This document shows positions 5,136 through 6,225 of a stretch of DNA of 6,225 nt, piece by piece. Positions within the stretch are counted from its first letter, which is position 1. Each line of letters opens with the position of its first letter. Position numbers and translations under genes: made by a program. The notes under the pieces were generated by a model, which was given only the letters and a program-made list of their open reading frames with translations, was not told the origin of the DNA and searched no databases. The DNA lies in assembly GCA_949427775.1 (NCBI GenBank), contig CASQEL010000127.1, forward strand, positions 1 to 6,225. Direction: 5' to 3'. Source of the DNA: an uncultured Desulfovibrionaceae bacterium. GTDB taxonomy: Bacteria; Desulfobacterota; Desulfovibrionia; Desulfovibrionales; Desulfovibrionaceae.

Positions 5136-5702
5136 ATGGTCGGGATATCTCAGCTCGGCACGCTCAGCAACAGCAACACCAGTGGCCTGGAGGCGTATTT
5201 CAAGCAAATCGGCTCGGGAAGTTCCAAATTGGGCTCCGGCGACTCCGTCACCATCTCCGCAGAGGCCAAGGAGCTTTCCAAAGAATTGCAGGAAAAGAAA
5301 AAATCCACCGCCGCAGTCCTGACGGACGAAGAAAGAAAATTCGCCAAAGTCGCCAATGCCCTTCCCAACGACAGAAAATTCATCGCCATGCTGGACTGGA
5401 TCAGCGGTACGGATACGATAAAAAAAGAAGCGAAATCTTCCATCGCCATGAAAAAGGAAGCCCAGGAAGAAACCAACAACACCTATATGAAGGATCCGCA
5501 GAAATACGCTACCCTCTGGAAAAAACTCTACAAGCAGTACAACGAGCTGATGGAGGACGTGGGGCTCGACGCGGACTTTGCGGAACATCGCGAATTGATG
5601 AAAAATGACTCGGTCAAAATGAAACTGCAGACCGAGTTCACGTCTTCTTTTGACGATGAAACGAAAAAGCTGCTTAAATACTTCAAGATCGAGTACATAT
5701 AG
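5136..5702 (+). CDS. Hypothetical protein, 188 residues, Lys/Glu-rich, soluble
   Basis: Not assigned to a family. The gene looks real: ATG at 5136 is preceded by AGGAGG (5126-5131) 4 nt away, and codon use is ordered with many AAA/GAA codons. The protein has no signal peptide, membrane segment or cysteine. Residues 1-35 are Ser/Gly-rich and probably flexible (SNSNTSGLEAY, GSGSSKLGSGDS), followed by SVTISAEAKELSKELQEKKK. This resembles the short VSIS-EAK segment seen in some FlgM-like and flagellum-associated proteins, but that similarity is too short to name a function. From about residue 60 the protein appears alpha-helical and highly charged (LTDEERKFAKVANAL, KKEAKSSIAMKKEAQEE, ATLWKKLYKQYNELMED), ending in a hydrophobic-aromatic tail (LLKYFKIEYI). 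It stands alone, convergent with the serine dehydratase gene 110 bp away. Possible regulation comes from the sigma-54-like motif and structured leader upstream. The higher A content than its neighbours is compatible with horizontal acquisition. Confidence 0.8.
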   Translation: MVGISQLGTLSNSNTSGLEAYFKQIGSGSSKLGSGDSVTISAEAKELSKELQEKKKSTAAVLTDEERKFAKVANALPNDRKFIAMLDWISGTDTIKKEAKSSIAMKKEAQEETNNTYMKDPQKYATLWKKLYKQYNELMEDVGLDADFAEHRELMKNDSVKMKLQTEFTSSFDDETKKLLKYFKIEYI

Positions 5703-5812
5703 ATCCTCCGGAGGCAGGAACAGCCACAAAAACCCCTCCGGCAACAGACGTGCGCGGCGTGGATGCCGTGCGACAAGACGCGGGCGTATCCCCTGCCGTG
5801 AACAGTCGGGAA
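5703..5812. repeat. Convergent intergenic spacer with CCTCCGGAGG palindrome and inverted repeat
   Basis: The 110-bp spacer contains the perfect palindrome CCTCCGGAGG (5705-5714). A further CCTCCGG (5735-5741) can pair with CCGGAGG (5708-5714) across a 20-nt loop. This may end transcription from both sides. A5 at 5728-5732 gives T5 on the minus strand, but it lies inside the loop rather than after the stem, so an intrinsic terminator is not well supported. Confidence 0.4.
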
Positions 5813-6225
5813 TCAGCACTCCACCATGCTGACCGCCAGGCCGCCTTCGCCGGTTTCTTTGAACTTGGCGCTCATTTCCCGCCCGATCTCGGCCATGGCG
5901 CGTATGGCGGCGTCCAGGGACACCATATGTTGCCCCGTATTTTCGCATGTGGACAGCAGGCAGGCGTTATAGGCCTTGATCGCTCCGACGGCATTGCGCT
6001 CAATACAGGGGATCTGCACATACCCTCCCACAGGATCGCAGGTCAGGCCCAAATGGTGTTCCAGGGCGATCTCCGCCGCGTTTTCCACCACGGCCACGGC
6101 ATTTCCCCGAGCATGGGCCAGCATGGCCGCCGCCATGGCCGAAGCCACGCCCACCTCTCCCTGGCAGCCCACTTCCGCCCCGGCGATGCCCGCATTGTGT
6201 TTGGCAAGAAACCCCACGGCGGCCG
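5813..6225 (-). CDS. L-serine ammonia-lyase (iron-sulfur), C-terminal part, cut by window edge
   Basis: Deaminates L-serine to pyruvate and ammonia using a [4Fe-4S] cluster as Lewis acid in the cytoplasm. The visible 137 codons are the C-terminal part of the catalytic alpha domain; the start lies beyond 6225 (the frame is still open there, reading AAVGFLAKHNAG). Diagnostic blocks are GAEVGCQGEVGVAS, HHLGLTCDPVGGYVQIPCIERN and KFKETGEGGLAVSMVEC. The cysteines in GCQGE, LTCDP and IPCIERN are the cluster ligands of this family. The protein ends in Cys, matching type 2 enzymes in which the C-terminal cysteine folds into the active site as a 'tail-in-mouth' ligand. Whether it is a single-chain SdaA-type enzyme or a separate alpha subunit cannot be told without the N-terminal part, so no symbol is given. 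Confidence 0.93.
   Translation of the reverse strand, partial: AAVGFLAKHNAGIAGAEVGCQGEVGVASAMAAAMLAHARGNAVAVVENAAEIALEHHLGLTCDPVGGYVQIPCIERNAVGAIKAYNACLLSTCENTGQHMVSLDAAIRAMAEIGREMSAKFKETGEGGLAVSMVEC

Noticed and set aside
1..6225. CRISPR array, defence operon or complete mobile element
   Set aside because: No regularly spaced repeats, integrase, complete transposase, toxin-antitoxin pair or defence gene is visible in any frame.

Overview
The window looks like a chromosomal segment from a Desulfovibrionaceae-type sulfate or sulfite reducer (Desulfovibrio/Bilophila group). This is inferred from the protein-quality-control cluster tig-clpP-clpX-lon read in that order, from the style of the ClpX, ClpP and Lon sequences, and from the moderately high GC content. 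No rRNA or species marker is present, so the assignment is tentative.

Positions 4128 down to 1 (minus strand) hold the proteostasis block. Trigger factor (tig) catches nascent chains at the ribosome exit. ClpP is the serine-protease chamber and ClpX the AAA+ unfoldase that feeds it. Lon is a self-contained AAA+ protease, and only its N-terminal 107 codons lie in the window. clpP and clpX are 4 bp apart and clearly co-transcribed. tig and clpP are separated by 266 bp, and clpX and lon by 364 bp, so clpP and lon may have their own promoters. A candidate lon promoter lies inside a long inverted repeat. clpX as given carries a frameshift at a GGC-repeat tract near 1635-1645. Both halves are otherwise well conserved, so this is either a sequencing error or a recent lesion.

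Positions 4155-5135 are a roughly 1-kb stretch without a convincing intact gene. It begins just upstream of tig with a 48-nt fragment that matches the 3' half of a class II tRNA, most likely tRNA-Leu, running from the anticodon loop to CCA. Such fragments are typical scars of tRNA-targeted integrative elements. Next come a near-consensus sigma-70 promoter with no obvious gene, a short decayed piece resembling the C-terminal catalytic region of an IS66-type transposase, a sigma-54-like -24/-12 motif, and a 68-nt sequence that can fold into a three-way junction. Together these suggest decayed mobile DNA next to a conserved housekeeping block.

Positions 5136-5702 (plus strand) encode a 188-residue, lysine- and glutamate-rich, cysteine-free soluble protein of unknown function with a strong ribosome binding site. 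Converging on it from the right is the C-terminal part of an iron-sulfur L-serine dehydratase (minus strand, 5' end outside the window). No complete new defence or mobile system is present. The most unusual material is the tRNA scar, the structured region at 4945-5012, the lon inverted repeat and the clpX frameshift.
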